Notes: generated from the sequence alone by a model not told the origin. DNA of 64,000 nucleotides from Haemaphysalis longicornis (GCA_013339765.2 CM023454.1:144621211-144685210); one strand, 5' to 3'; shown: positions 21,845-33,284, counted from the stretch's first letter. Made by a program: numbers and translations.

Positions 21845-22009
21845 ATGCTGCTACTTTTAGAGGATGAAAGCACCACAGATTCAAGCGCAAACTCTTCATC
21901 GGATAGCAGCAGCAGCAGTGACGACGACGACCATTTGACATTGCATGAGTTTATGGTCGAGCACCTGTTTACCGCGCCGGAGCAGCGACCGAAGGTAGTC
22001 GTACCTTGA
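21845..22009 (+). pseudogene. Short acidic/serine-rich ORF, possible transposase N-terminus
   Basis: ATG at 21845 opens 54 codons: an acidic start (MLLLLEDEST), a Ser/Asp run at residues 15-31 (SSANSSSDSSSSSDDDDH) and a short helix-like LTLHEFMVEHLFTAPEQRPK, then a stop. The layout (acidic Ser-rich N-terminus then RP..V) recalls the N-terminus of PIF/Harbinger transposases, but no catalytic domain follows, so this is only a suggestion. On the opposite strand just downstream (22248-22027), NFSRRQFQEHFARS resembles the segment that would normally follow in such proteins. Confidence 0.3.
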
Positions 22010-22026
22010 AAAGACTGCGGATGCTG

Positions 22027-22248
22027 TTATCGTTCGCAGCTAATTTTTGGGAGATACGATGGTGATCCTATCATGAACATGAACATCCGCTCGGCTTCTT
22101 CATTCGTCGCCATGCGGAAGGCAGACACAAAACCACCGGCACGTATCTGGCAAAACTGGCGAGGAACTGCGTGCGCACAAAACGAGCGCGCGAAATGCTC
22201 CTGGAATTGACGGCGGGAAAAGTTTGGTAACACGACTCTTGACATCAC
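22027..22248 (-). pseudogene. Opposite-strand fragment with NFSRRQFQEHF motif
   Basis: An open 74-codon stretch reading VVLPNFSRRQFQEHFARS and onward. The motif resembles the [FR]RRxFxxHFRxSR segment of PIF/Harbinger transposases. It lies in inverted orientation to the acidic ORF at 21845, which would be its N-terminal partner, suggesting a local inversion. Identification is weak. Confidence 0.25.
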
Positions 22249-22249
22249 G

Positions 22250-22914
22250 CCCTACCCCTCTTTTCACTGCTCCCGGAGCAGCGCGAATGTTTCATTCGCG
22301 GAACGAAAGCACACGTCCCCGTTACTCCCGTGTGCTGTTCTGGCTGCTCGCTCCACTTTCTCCTGTTCTCCCAATGGAATTCGCCATAAGTGACGGTTCA
22401 AGGACCCATACTGCGCTGACTCAGTTAAGAGATACGATCAATTATAAAACACACGCCGTATGCACGAATACGCTGTTTGGCTAGTCGTGCTGCTTCCCAC
22501 CGCAATTTGTCCGTGCGTTTTGCTACCGATGGCACGCCGGGTGCTGCGTCTCTGCAAGCCGACACGTACACGCGACAAGAAAATACAATCATTCAGTAGA
22601 TATAGTAGAACGGGAGGCCGAAAAATCTCAAGCGAACATTCAGCAATCACATGTGAGCATTTTTCCACCGTGTCATTTCTCCACAGTTTAACCGTAAACT
22701 AGAGAAGATGTTATAAGCAAACGGTAACTAATTGTGTCGTATGTTTTTACATGCTGTACACATATCGGTGTCTAGTCCTTCGTCCATTGTTCTTGCCATA
22801 ACCACCATCTCCACCTCCACCCTTCGCCGGGCAGTTTTTTTTTCGGCTATTTGTGTTACTCAGGTTTTAGGAGTCCCGTGCGCTTTTGCTTTCTATCCCG
22901 GGTTTGTATTACAG
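22250..22914. other. Unassigned intergenic sequence
   Basis: No domain or repeat recognised. A pyrimidine-rich stretch ending in 'tttgtattacag' at 22914 resembles a 3' splice site and precedes the candidate exon. Confidence 0.4.
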
Positions 22915-22987
22915 GAGATGTCAGTCCCTCCACCATCACTGTCCCAGAAAGAGCGTTTAGATCTTGAGTCCGAAGAGATAGACTTGG
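22915..22987 (+). CDS. Weak candidate exon (splice-like borders)
   Basis: 73 bases between a pyrimidine-rich ...attacag and a gtatgtg, encoding EMSVPPPSLSQKERLDLESE then EIDLG. The borders look like an internal exon of a host gene or of a spliced element. I do not recognise the peptide. Against it: the last 17 exon bases and the donor are repeated exactly inside the LTR-like sequence at 23407-23431, so the motif may belong to a repeat. No partner exons were identified. Confidence 0.2.
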
Positions 22988-23045
22988 GTATGTGCGAAGT
23001 GTAATCTCCCAATAATGTTTTTGCTTTGGCAGTAATGAGTAATTA

Positions 23046-23645
23046 TATCCCGGGTGTATAAATTTTTCTACAGCGCCTAATTCTTCTTATGTCGCGATTC
23101 ATCAGCGGTTCATCGCCCCGAGACAAGGCTGGAACTTTCGCGAACGAACAGGCAGAACCACCCGCCGGCTCGCCGGAGACTCCGCCGCTCCGGTTTGTAC
23201 AGTAGAAGGTGCGCTGCCCGTCACTGCTAGAAGGGAGAAGAGTGAAGTTACCATCCGCGCCGGCACGGTTATAAAAAGAGAACTAAGCAAACCAGTCCCG
23301 TGAGAAACGGAGCGTACATCACACCATCGGCGACCCGCGCGTCAGTGCAAGATCGGACGGCCTTACGCGAAGCCACGCAAGATCGCCTCCGAATACTCCG
23401 GCCCGGCGAAGAGATAGACTTGGGTATGTGCTTGTATTTGAAGTGTATTTATTCCATCAAAGTTGTCCATTATCATCCGTTACCTCGTGCTTGTGTTTGT
23501 AACTTGCCGTCTAAATTACTCGTTGTCAGGCTCTTGATTCTTTTTCGGCGAAAGCCGCACATGGCACCTGTGCCCTGTATTCGGTGGGGTTTGTTGGCTC
23601 TCATGAGTCGACTCCCCATATCTTCTGGCATGCACCCTATACTGA
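23046..23645 (+). repeat. LTR-like repeat, copy 2 (deleted)
   Basis: Diverged copy of 9766-10757, about 600 versus 990 bases. Conserved blocks: 'ctacagcgcctaattcttc', the gagacaa..gctggaactttc segment, 'cgccgctccggttt', the TATA box at 23270-23277, 'catcacaccatcggcgacccgc', and a final tcggtggggtttgttggctct...gcaccctat near 23580-23640. There is no internal retrotransposon domain on either side, so it behaves as a solo LTR. Several internal deletions are visible. Confidence 0.65.
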
Positions 23646-24024
23646 ACAATTTTTTTTTCTAATCTACCAGTTTTTTAAGATCAGGCGCGCTCGGTTGCTA
23701 CTTTTAGAATAACTATTTTTGAACCAATGTACGTGACCAACAAAAGAATAATAGAGAGACATGCCTGGGAAAGATGCTTTCGGAAAACTTCGCTGGTTAT
23801 ACATTCAGCAAGTTACGTTCTGAAATATCTAAAAACCTTGAATTGTGAACAGAAACATGGAGTGAAAAAAAAGGTTCTGATGTTAAAAAAACCTGTGAAA
23901 GTCGAGTGGTGGTTTACGCTGCCTATGTAAGAAAACAGCTTGTGTAAACAAGTAATGTCCAACACCTTTGGAGTCACTGGGCTAAAGTGTTATCAGACGA
24001 ATTCACAGTGACTTTCTCCTTTAC
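23646..24024. other. Unassigned AT-rich sequence
   Basis: Nothing recognised; one 67-codon open frame (23727-23930) shows no family features. Confidence 0.4.
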
Positions 24025-24890
24025 TTCCCCTTACGGGGCAGCCGAAGTGTTTGTGGTGATGGTGACGGCAACACTGGCAAAGCTGAACCCCCAAACATGA
24101 GCCGGAATCAACCGTGACGATGTGTTTATAGCTTTACGTTGAGAAACCACAAACGGTGGTGGTCGGAGCCTTGGTCACGGCCCGGCGGATGGTTTCCCTG
24201 TTAACGAGGCGGGAAGCTCCGCGACCTCTCCCGGCGCCAGGATAAACAGAGGAAACGAACACTTCGGTCCCTGCTTTTTTATGCCATATGGTACATCGAC
24301 ACCCGCTAAGCATGATCGGAAGCTGAAAAAGTTCCGCACCCAAATATCATTTCCATATCACAACAAATTCCTTTCCAAAAGCGAGACAACTTCTCCTGCA
24401 TCCTGATCATCGAATCTGATAACAAAGTAAAGAATGTTGTCTCACTGTCCGCATTCTTGATCACGAAGTACATAAAAGCAATTTTTAGACAGTTATAAAA
24501 AGCAAAAACAAAACAGATAACTGGACAATTCTTTATTGAAATCAATACGCAGCTGCAGGCAAGAGATATTTTGAGCCGGACACGCATAGCAGATCTTAAT
24601 ATCAGGGTCGCGCCCCTTCGAAGCCTTAACATCTGAGGGAGTGATCCACAGATCCTGTCCTCATAAACCAAACCGGAACCGACTAGTCTGGAGGGGGTGC
24701 GAAGTCAGGCCGTAACAGCAATAATGCGCGTAACCATAAGCACAGCACACAAAGAAATCCGTACCAAACACGTCATCTGAACCTTTGACCGGTCAACACA
24801 CCCTCAATTCATCAACGCAGGAATCACTGAATGTTTAGTTCGGTCATACATCACTAACCCACGGTGCTGTTTTAAGTGCCAGAACTCGAA
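24025..24890 (+). mobile_element. LINE family L-A, 5'-end fragment (5' UTR and partial ORF1)
   Basis: 24025-24340 matches the 5' UTR of the L-A copies at 39325-38990 (reversed), 45265-45610 and 59548-59232 (reversed), including the 'aaaccacaaacggtgg' block. It is followed by a decayed ORF1: FSCILIIESDNKVKN, AFLITKYIKAIF, RIADLNIRVAPLRSLN (near 24585-24635), AVTAIMRVTIS, and CCFKCQ near 24875, where the first zinc knuckle starts. Stops are frequent. The copy has the 5' end but no ORF2, the reverse of usual LINE truncation. Confidence 0.7.
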
Positions 24891-26711
24891 ATGCGAACCA
24901 ATGAATCCAAACCACATCACAAACATGATTGAAACATGCTTGTTTGAGTCATGTTTGAATCAGCGTGTTGCGGCAAACCGCATTTTCCCAACACGCTGGC
25001 CGGCACTGCGGTGCGCTGCGAGATAACACCAGAGGAGGGGGTGGGGGTAGAGCAGATACGCGCCCTCAACAAGAAGACTGCAGCTCGCGCTGCGCACTAA
25101 TTTTGCATAAAGCAGTATAGTAATGACCAGTACAGTCGGAAAAAAAGGCTTGTCTATAACGCTTGAACGGCGTTCTCCGGTCTCCGCGGGAGTCATCTAG
25201 TGATAACGCCTGGTTTGAGACCGGTAGAATGGAAACATGCGCGGCAAGCATTAGCGCCATTGCTGCTTCCCATGTCGCTTTGTCAGTCGCCTTGGCTTGC
25301 GTACCTTGTTTTGCCGTGAGAAGCGCTTCCTGCGCTGCTGGACCGGGAAACAAAAGTGGAGATTAGCGATTGTTAGTACTGCGTTGGCTGCCCTTAGCTA
25401 CGTGCAACGCTGAATTTTCGCGACGCCCTACGCAGTTTACGCAGCTTTTTTTTTTGTATATGCGCGATAGCCCAAAACAACAATCGTCAAAACGCGTCAC
25501 TGCCGGTGCTCTAGAGTGACTAGATATCGGTCCGTGATCGACTGCAGAGAGCACTACGTTCTGTGGCGTGAACCCGTCAGCAGGGACGAGCAAAGCCGAG
25601 CGCAGAAACCGGATAGTGGTGCACACGGTACTCATGCAGAGTATTGGCAGAACCAGCGCCGCCTGCAATAACATTGCCTAACGCGTGAGCGAAAAATGGC
25701 CAAACAGCCACTATCCTGTTGCTCTCTACTACCCTTCCCCGCTCCGTAGCCTTCCTGCGTGCTTTTATGTCCGCTGGCTAGCACTGCTTCTCGGAAACTA
25801 TACAAAATAGATGGCGTTCCCCAGGCGGCGCTGCAACGGCTTCTTCTTTTTCACCACGCCTTTCTGTCTGGGACGGTCGCTGATAAAACCGCCTTTGCCT
25901 CGGAGCAAAAGCACTTGGGCTGCCGCAGGCTGATGCCGGCTTTGCGCGCTTATCTACTTGGATCCCCGGTTCCGACATTGTCTGAGTGGGGCATCCCCCC
26001 TCTGTCCCCTGCGGATTTCGGTCTTCTTTTCCCCCGCTGTTCGCACTCCGCATCGGTACGTACTTTTGAGATTGAGGACTGTACAGTAGAAGCACCCGGA
26101 CAGCGTGGCGTACCCCTTAGCTGCTTATGCTTTTGTTTTCTACAATCTTCTGAAATTTACAAGCACGTGATATTTTTGGAAATTAATGGTAGAAGTGAGC
26201 GCCTGAACAAAATTTCTGCAAGCAATTTTTTCTTCCCTAAATCTTCCAGAGAGAAAAAACATCAGTAAAATAAAATGGCTGAACCTACCAAAAAATATCG
26301 TTTTTCCGTTCGCTATTTGTCTATCCGAGAATTAATATGTTTTTACACTATTTCATTTCCGCCCACGTCAGTCATTTTTGGGAAAATTCCGCAAGTATGA
26401 AGCGAGCCACACGTTCAACGAGATTCCCAGTGAGTCCCAGAACTATCGCCCCGTCGCGGCTAAGATGTGAGCGAAGCGGCTCTCGAAACGCAACAGGCAA
26501 GCTGACAGACACACGTCGTAGAAGTGGGTGCAGCGTTCGCGACTCGCGAGCAGTGCCGTAACGCGAGATGTCCTCCGGGCCGCGCCTCATAGCGGATGAG
26601 TGCTTTTTTTCCCTTCCCATTGAAAAGCGCGCGACGCGCCAGGCAATGTTTATACCGGCGGCGTTGGCAGAACGATGACGGAATTAGCCGCTGTGCGCCA
26701 AAGCTAATGCA
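24891..26711. other. Unassigned region with two unrecognised open frames
   Basis: No family could be named. Two longer frames exist: 25353-25066 on the minus strand (an Ala/Thr-rich stretch, AAMALMLAAHVSILPVSNQ) and 25759-26268 on the plus strand (169 codons, no motif, low-complexity C-terminus). Neither has a repeat partner in the window or splice-site context that supports a gene. Confidence 0.35.
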
Positions 26712-28600
26712 GACAAAAAAAGAATCGCACCAATCCACCTCGTGAATGTGCTGGGAAAGCAAAGCTGTAAACGGCACCCACAACGATCACCCATGCGACG
26801 TCACTCACATTCACTCACGTCGCTCAACGAATAGCGAAACCAGAGAGAAGTGAAATACACTAAACCACACGCTTTATTACATCCAAGAGATATTCTTGGT
26901 AATGTTAAATGAATGCATGATGCATGAACGTTAGTTGCTTGAGTTGTATTGATGTAGCACATGAGTGGAAACTCTTTTTTTTATAAACTTAAAGTAAGCT
27001 CAAACCCGGTGTTAGACAATCCCACTTCTCCGCCTCTGCTGCCGCGGACCGATGCGACGAGATCTTCGGCAGAGACACGGGATTGGGAGGAGGGGCAGAG
27101 AGGCAGAGGAGGAAATCTATTCAGATTTCTCAATGGCCCAGATTGTGGCCAAGGGGAGTGGTTGCTTCTTCACTTGAGCCCATATGCAGTCCGCCCCGCC
27201 TAGCGCAAGCTGGGTAGGCAGAGAGGGGCTAGACAGCAGCATCTCCTTTTGCTCTTGTGGGGTAGTTAACGGAAAGAGAAGAGGATGCTCAGGGCTAAAG
27301 TCGCACACCCCCATTATGTGGCGGAGTGTTCCTACTTCTGAGTAGAATTTACATTCAGCGTGTTAGTGATTCGGGTGCGGTAAGTGAAGACGCGTCGGGT
27401 GTGGAATGAGTCTGATTGTATGAGCCGTAGATTAGTTGGTTGTTCTCTGCAAGGAAAGGTCAGGGTACGGCAAAGGTAGGGTCTGTCTCTGAAGGCGATA
27501 ATGCTCGGTTATGTTCCTGCAGAAGACAAACAGGTGACTTTCCTCGTACGGCTCCATAGAACGGGATAAAAGCACAGGCTTGTTAGTGTGCGTATTCGTT
27601 GCCCTCCATGGAAGCGTGAGCGGTTGTCCAGATGAGCAAAACGGAACCGGTTTGGGTGTGGTTTTTAGGTCCGGAGACCCAATCGGACTGATAATTCGGG
27701 CAGGCTTATTGAGAATCGGTGACTACCTTCAGAACCCCTTGTTGATTGAGAGCCAAGGCGATGGCTGCCTCTTCTGCTGCTGTGATGTCTTTGGTCTTGA
27801 GTGACGCACACGCAAGGAATTTGGTTCTGGAATTAGCCACGATGATGGCGTACGGCTGCCCTCGATGTTGGGAGGCGTGTTTGTAGATAACTGCATGAAT
27901 CCCCACCGAGGTTGTGTTGAGCGCTTGAGCCCATGCTTCTCGGTGACCCTTGTGTAAGGGGTTCATATTTTTAAGCAAAAGGAGCATCTTCAGTTCTTGT
28001 CACCGAGATTCCGAGAGTGCATCAAGCGGAGTGACATTCTGTGCTGCCAAGGCAATCCTGGTGAAAGATGCGGCGTCCCGCCGCAGTTCTGCGCGTTTGG
28101 AATCTTCTGTTTAGAAAGATGGCCCTCTATTAGCTCTTCCACCGTGTTGTAGAGCCCCGTGCTCAGCACCTCTCTGTGGACGCACTCATGGCAAGACCAC
28201 CCACCTGCTCAACCACCATTCTAATCACTATATAAAGCATCTTTATGTCCTCCTTGCCTAGGAGAAGACTTAAGTGATTCTCGAGAGGAAAAAACCTTGA
28301 AATAATCGAATAGGATCGGGTTCGTTGAGGCCTCGCTTCCTGGTGGCAACTCTCCTGGTTTTGTGTGCGATTTGACTGATGCTGTGTTTGAGGCGCTGCA
28401 AGGATACGTAACTCTTGTTGTTGGCCTGGAGATGTAGGCCTGGAGATGCAGAATCTTGATGCTGGGGCTTGGAGTGATGGCCTGGCAATCAAGTAGTATT
28501 TGAATGTGTTCCTTGATGTGTTGTTTGCCACGAGGGCGGACGACGAGGAGCTGTGATTTTTACGTGAACACTGGAGGGCACAAGCTTTACCACATTGGCG
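26712..28600 (-). mobile_element. LINE family L-B, 3' half (copy 1)
   Basis: Leftward remnant covering the end of the RT, a linker, RNase H and the ORF2 tail. RT end: 28531-28163, reading LGKEDIKMLYIVIRMVVEQV. RNase H: 27987-27706, with AVIYKHASQHRGQPYAIIVAN and TAAEEAAIALALNQ, where the first catalytic Asp of the YxDAS box is replaced by His. Tail: 27314-27117, VCDFSPEHPLLFPLTTPQEQKEMLL. A 3' UTR runs to about 26712. Each part is in a different frame. The whole block, with the SINE to its right, recurs at 50490-52725. Confidence 0.75.
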
Positions 28601-28822
28601 TATTAGAAGTGAGATGCCATGCGTTGTTGTGAGATTCCTTTAATTGTTTTAACTTCTACCACACGCGCAAGGCGCACACAGGGTCGCTAGACGTGCCGGG
28701 GGCAGAGCGCACAGCGGCGCGAGATGTCGCGTGACGCCATCACGCTGCATTAAGCGAGCATGCAGTCGGTAGCAGCGTAGATGTGCCTGGTGAGTGCAAC
28801 ACCTGTCTTCCCTGTCTCCGTG
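28601..28822. repeat. Spacer shared by the two L-B/SINE blocks
   Basis: Recognisably similar to 52390-52548 ('cctttaatt.tt..aattct', 'cacagg.tcgctagacg.', 'gtagatgtgc.tggtgagt'). No coding content. Its conservation shows that the LINE fragment and the SINE were duplicated or mobilised together. Confidence 0.6.
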
Positions 28823-29000
28823 TGGGCTCGTAGCTAAATCAGTAAGACAACGGGCTCTTGCTTCGTTACTCTATTAGTTCCAGGTTCGATTCCTAGCGGT
28901 AGCAGTAAATTCTTTTATTTGTTCGTGGCAGTTTTCTGGTGACACCAACGGTCGCGAAAGAACCCTTGGGGGGTAGAGGTAAAAAGCGTTGCTTTAAAAC
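28823..29000 (+). mobile_element. tRNA-derived SINE (copy 1)
   Basis: The RNA polymerase III A box TAGCTAAATCAG (28831-28842) and B box GGTTCGATTCC (28883-28893) are about 40 bases apart, as in a tRNA. The 3' part (ttttctggtgacaccaacgg... to 'gttgctttaaaa') is unrelated to tRNA and shared with 52549-52725. The tRNA part does not fold into a full cloverleaf because the anticodon arm is degraded. It is therefore a SINE and not a tRNA gene. Confidence 0.75.
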
Positions 29001-29841
29001 ACGCACAGCGCGTGCTAAGGCAGGTAATACTCGCTTTTGCTTCCCGGGGCCCTATTCTCGACTGCACAAATTGCCCCCAATTCTCCCGTGTTTTTTGCGT
29101 AAGCACGACGTAAGCAATCAGTGACGTGTTGCACCTATAGCGATGACGACGTGCAGTGTAATTTGACGAGTCACTCATAAAGATCGCTACCAAGGTATCA
29201 AATATTGTGCAAGAAAGATATAAAAACACTTGGCATGTACTACAAACAATAAAGCTGTAGCTGAGGCTGCCAAGAAAAACACATTTCTGGAGGTCAAATT
29301 TGGCGTCAACACCACAAGGCGATCGAGTAACGTTGATCCAAAAGCGAGCGAAAGGCGGATGTCAAGCTAAAGAACATCACACATTTTTTTTACCGTATCT
29401 ATTTATTTCTTTCAATCGCTTTTAGTAACATAGCTGGGCTCTCTGCTTCAATGCAAGCTTTGTTGCGTTATCACCTTCCCTGCCACCACCGCCGCCAAAC
29501 CACCGCCGCCGCCTCTTGATGCTATGTTAAAAGTTCATTGGCGTGATCACAGAAAAAATTCCCCGGCATTTCCCCGAGGGGGAGAATGTGAGGGGAGTTG
29601 AAAACGGCGAATGCACGGTTGTCGGGCCCGCTGCGGCGCTGCGGCGCTGCGCTCGGCACCCGCAGCCCACCGCCTGCCGCCTTCTCTTCCATCTCTTCCT
29701 TTGGGTTTGTAGTATCACGTGTACACCAACGCAGTTATCAAGCCGCGTTATAACGCCGCTGAGTCGCCAACGCCGCCGCTGACGACGTAGTTTGAATGCG
29801 TTAAAGATATCCGGCGCGTTACTAACACTGATATCAGCGTC
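29001..29841. other. Unassigned region, partly GC-rich
   Basis: No repeat partner or domain recognised. 29480-29790 is rich in CCGCCG-type triplets and produces spurious open frames on both strands. Confidence 0.4.
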
Positions 29842-29935
29842 GTGTCCGTGGCTTGGCGGTAGAGAGCGCTCGCGCTGCGGCCGCAAAAGTCCTCGGATCG
29901 AAACCTGGCGCGGATGCTGTTTCTTTTTTTTAATT
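29842..29935 (+). mobile_element. tRNA-derived SINE or tRNA pseudogene, different family
   Basis: A-box-like TGGCTTGGCGG (29849-29859) and B-box-like GGATCGAAACC (29895-29905) with tRNA-like spacing, followed by a T-run (29922-29931) that would terminate polymerase III. It differs from the SINE at 28823. The sequence is too degraded to assign a parent tRNA. Confidence 0.45.
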
Positions 29936-30036
29936 AGAAGCAATAGGAGCACGCCTGCGGACGGCGACGCCGCCGCCGCCGCCGCCGGCGTGGATGGTTT
30001 GGGGTGGGGCGCTTATAAAGTGCATTCGCCTTAAAA

Positions 30037-30190
30037 GACAGCCGCGACCATCGCTTCTATAACACATAAGAGCAGCGAAGCGCTACGCCTGATAACCGCG
30101 GAGCGCACAAAAAGACGGCCGCGACCATCGCTTCTATAGCACATAAGAGCAGCGAAGCGTTGCGCCTGATAACCGCGGAGCGCACAAATG
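30037..30190. repeat. Two-copy 77-bp tandem repeat
   Basis: Units at 30037-30113 and 30114-30190 begin gac[a/g]gccgcgaccatcgcttc and end gagcgcacaaa. They differ at only about six positions. Non-coding. Just upstream (29970-29990) is a (GCC)n run. Confidence 0.85.
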
Positions 30191-30269
30191 TCGCCGATTC
30201 ACTTAATGGTCAAGCTAGACTTCAATCAGCGCTGTAATGAACCAAATAGTCACTTTTCTTTGTTATTTT

Positions 30270-30782
30270 AAATGCAGAGCATTTCTTTAACTCACGATGT
30301 CACCCGGCGTTGTCGGCGTTGGCGTGCTCGGCGTCCGCAAACAGCGTCCTGGTGCGCCCTCTCCCCCCACTCCTCCTCGCCTGCTCTCCGCTGCTCCTCG
30401 CGTGTTCTCTTCGTGCTCGGATCGCGTTCAGCAACAGGTGGGGCGCGCATGCGTCGAAGTTTGGCGGGGGAGCAACAACAGTTGTGGCGTGATCGTGGCG
30501 TAGTCGTGACGTAGTCGTGGCGCGGTCGTGCCGTAATGGGGCGGTTCTCGGCGTTCGCTCTCGCTGTCAAATTCTTTCGAACCAGATAATAAATGATGTC
30601 ACGTGCCCACCTAATTACGACTCCTCATTAATTACAATAATATTTATAACAACAACAACAACAATAACAACCAACAGAAACAACTGCAACAACATTAACG
30701 TAACCCAACCTACTTAACGTCGTGCGCCCACCGAAAATGCTCTGCATTTGACCGTGCCCCTCGCGAGGGCGATGTTTACAAT
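30270..30782 (+). mobile_element. Palindrome-ended non-coding element PE1
   Basis: Left end: palindrome AAATGCAGAGCATTT (30270-30284) followed by ctttaactc, matching PE4, where AGATGCGACGCATCT is followed by ctttaactc. A second palindrome AAATGCTCTGCATTT lies at 30735-30749. The right end, cccctcgcgagggcgatgttta (30757-30779), matches the outer end of PE4 (cccctcgtggaaagatgatgta). The body includes AT-rich (aac)n at 30650-30690. It contains no ORF with recognisable domains. Confidence 0.55.
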
Positions 30783-31099
30783 ACTGCTAGCCCTTGCGGG
30801 CTGTAGCAGGGGTGGGAGGTGAACAGTTGAATGATACACATTGGTTGTAAGTGGGTAAAGCAATTACGTTAGGGTTTTTGCTTTTCTTAACCTGTCCAAA
30901 CAGCCTGTGCTTTGGAAGCCCGTCGAAGTTTGGAGCATCGGGTTGTATGTGGCTGTTGCTGGGCTGTTAATGCCCAGTCTTCAGTGGACGTTTTACGTTC
31001 GTAAACAAAAACTTCTACGGCTCCATCACATGCCTTTGAAGCACCGCGAGGCGCTCCTGAGCGCGAGTCTCCCGTTTGTGTATCCTGGTTTTTTCCCAG
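30783..31099. other. Unassigned
   Basis: No partner recognised; it may be the variable left flank of repeat copy B. Confidence 0.35.
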
Positions 31100-33226
31100 G
31101 ATACCCCGTGGTATCCTGGTTTTTTCTTCCGCAATATCCCGCTGCTTTGTATTCTAGCCAAGCCCTCGCATCTGGTGGCCTCAGTTGTAATTTCCTATTG
31201 GCAGCGATGACGCACTTCTGCCCGATGCTTGTTGAGAACAGCTTATAGCAGAGAGCTTGCGACACTTAGTAAATTTGCAAAATGAACCTAAAACGCTATC
31301 GCCTTTAGGAGCAATCATATCGCAATGCTACCGCCGAAGCGAATGCATATGTCAGCGTAGACGTCATTAGGCACGTTTATGAACCCGCCGGTGGGGCATA
31401 CCAGAAACGCCACGTCGCGAAGCCCTGAAGACAGAACAAGGTGTGTGCATGGGGTCGAGACTGAATAGGGAGAAGAAAGAGAAGAAATGCTCTGGCAATT
31501 TTAAAGTGCAATAAATATTCGTCTATATTTGGCAGTTTCTGGAACAGCCTGAAACTTATAAGGGGAAGGTCTAACAATAGCACGAATAAAAAACATACCA
31601 CCATTATAATTTCGGCTGCTTTAGTAAGACATTCTGCAATTTTCGGGGGTGAACAAGGTATGTGTGAACATTGTCCCATTGGTCACGATGGTTGAGTTTT
31701 TAAGCAATGTGTTAAAAAATGACGAGTCGACTTATTCTCTTTATTGTCTCAAGTTATTGCATTAAATTATAGAGATTTCGAACGACGCGTGGACCGTATT
31801 TATCTTCAATATGTATTCTTGACAACACTATTGGTGTTTGTGTATAACTTGAGGGCGGCTCGTACTTTTACAGAACATGCGGCAGAACACAACAGTATTT
31901 GGCAGAGTACCGTGGAGAGAAAAAATATTCGGAAGTGTGGGGTGACAGAAAGACTGGTTAGAGATGAAACCGCACCACAATAGAAATATATATGAAACCT
32001 GTTAACCTACGAAAGTTAAAATACAATAATTGTAAGGAAGCTTCGCCTGACAAGGGGCTAGAGAATTTTCTAGAGAAAGACACCCTCGACTCCTCTTTTG
32101 GTGTTCTGCTGTTCTTGCACAACAGTTCTTTTTAAATAGCCTTAAGATCCGACTGTTTCAGAAGTGCGTGACTTGCTGTTGTCGAGGTGCAAGCAAAAAC
32201 CACGCCGATACTTAAGCGGAAAACGCCGCCTAAATTTGAAGTTTTTAACTTTGCGCTTGTGTTGATAATACTTATTTTCCCTCGATTCGTTCTATTTTAT
32301 TTTTACATGAACAAGTGAAAACGTAGGCCATCGGAATAAGCTTGCTACTTGGGCATGCTATGCCTAATGAAAACAAACTGTAGTAAAACCCAATATTTCG
32401 TTTCCCCCCCTTGGTTTTTTTTCTTAAAAAACGCAAAAGGGCTCTTTACACGACCAGTGTCTTATGTGAGCCTTTGTGTGGTTGATTTGGGGGCACTTTG
32501 TTTGTTAACCAAAGCATTCAGCTGAGAAGATCCTGATTTTTTCGCAGCCTCTGGTAAGCAAATTTTCTTTATCAGCATACTCTTCATGCGCTTTATATGG
32601 AAAACCCTAAAAAATGCTTATTGTATGTTCCACGAAACATTTATTAATTGTACAAAGAAAGCCACATCTTCTTTACCTGTATCAGACGCACGAAAGCTAA
32701 GGAAACAGAGTTAAAAAAGAGGCCTCCAGCACAATAAAGACCACGTTCAATGCTACATAGAAAAGAAAATTAATACGCTCCCGCTGCCACAAAACAGAAC
32801 AACAAACAGTAACAAAAATGCTCGAAATGCGAGACTAAGTCAAATCACAGGTAAGTTTAAGAATAAAATTATCAAATTCCTGTAACCAAAACTTTGAAGC
32901 TATTTGTTTTACTTGTGAAACGCGTGACACGTGAAAAATTTCAGATTTACAGAGCCGTGTATTGCTTTTTTTAAATATTCATGAGTGGGCAAGAAACTGC
33001 TTCGAACATATGAAACGAACAACTTAAGTGTGGAATATTTGGGTTGTCTGACATTTTCTCTCTGACTTTTGTTGCAATAAAGTCGACCATCCAGTTATTA
33101 AAGCTGCCGTCTATAATGAGACCTGTCGCTATCCGTAAGAAACACAAATGCTCTTCAAAGTTACTATTTGTATTTTCTTACACGTACTTATTACTGATTA
33201 GTAGGCATGAAACGTTGCTTTGAAAC
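31100..33226 (+). repeat. Unclassified interspersed repeat, copy B (longest)
   Basis: The most complete copy of the unit at 19125-20997 and 62500-64000. Its left part (31125-31440) matches only copy C ('aagccctcg.at', 'gcctcagttgtaatttc', 'ggcagcgatg', 'tgtgtgcatgg'). Its middle and right parts match copy A as far as 'aaacgttgctttgaaacttta' at 33226. A frame here (31744-31983) and its counterpart in copy A both read F[EK]RRV..I.LQY and ...VYN, but copy C has deletions in the same place, so coding is doubtful. Confidence 0.65.
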
Positions 33227-33284
33227 TTTAAGAGAGAGAGAGAGACAGAGAGAGAGATACAGCAAGAGAGAGAAGGAACTTTAT
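33227..33284. repeat. (GA)n microsatellite
   Basis: Imperfect GA repeat at the right edge of repeat copy B and the 3' edge of the neighbouring leftward LINE tail; probably that LINE's simple-repeat tail read on the other strand. Confidence 0.75.

Noticed and set aside
25759..26268. 169-codon plus-strand ORF as a gene
   Set aside because: No motif, no repeat partner, no splice or promoter context, and a low-complexity tail.
28831..28893. A tRNA gene
   Set aside because: A and B boxes are present but the anticodon arm does not fold, and a conserved non-tRNA tail is repeated at 52549-52725; it is a SINE.
30270..30782. Palindrome-ended elements as solo LTRs
   Set aside because: Ends do not start TG and finish CA, the two ends differ, and no internal element with these ends was found.
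31744..31983. Conserved small protein shared with 19352-19567
   Set aside because: The reading frames look alike, but copy C is deleted and stopped in the same place, and flanking non-coding sequence is just as conserved.
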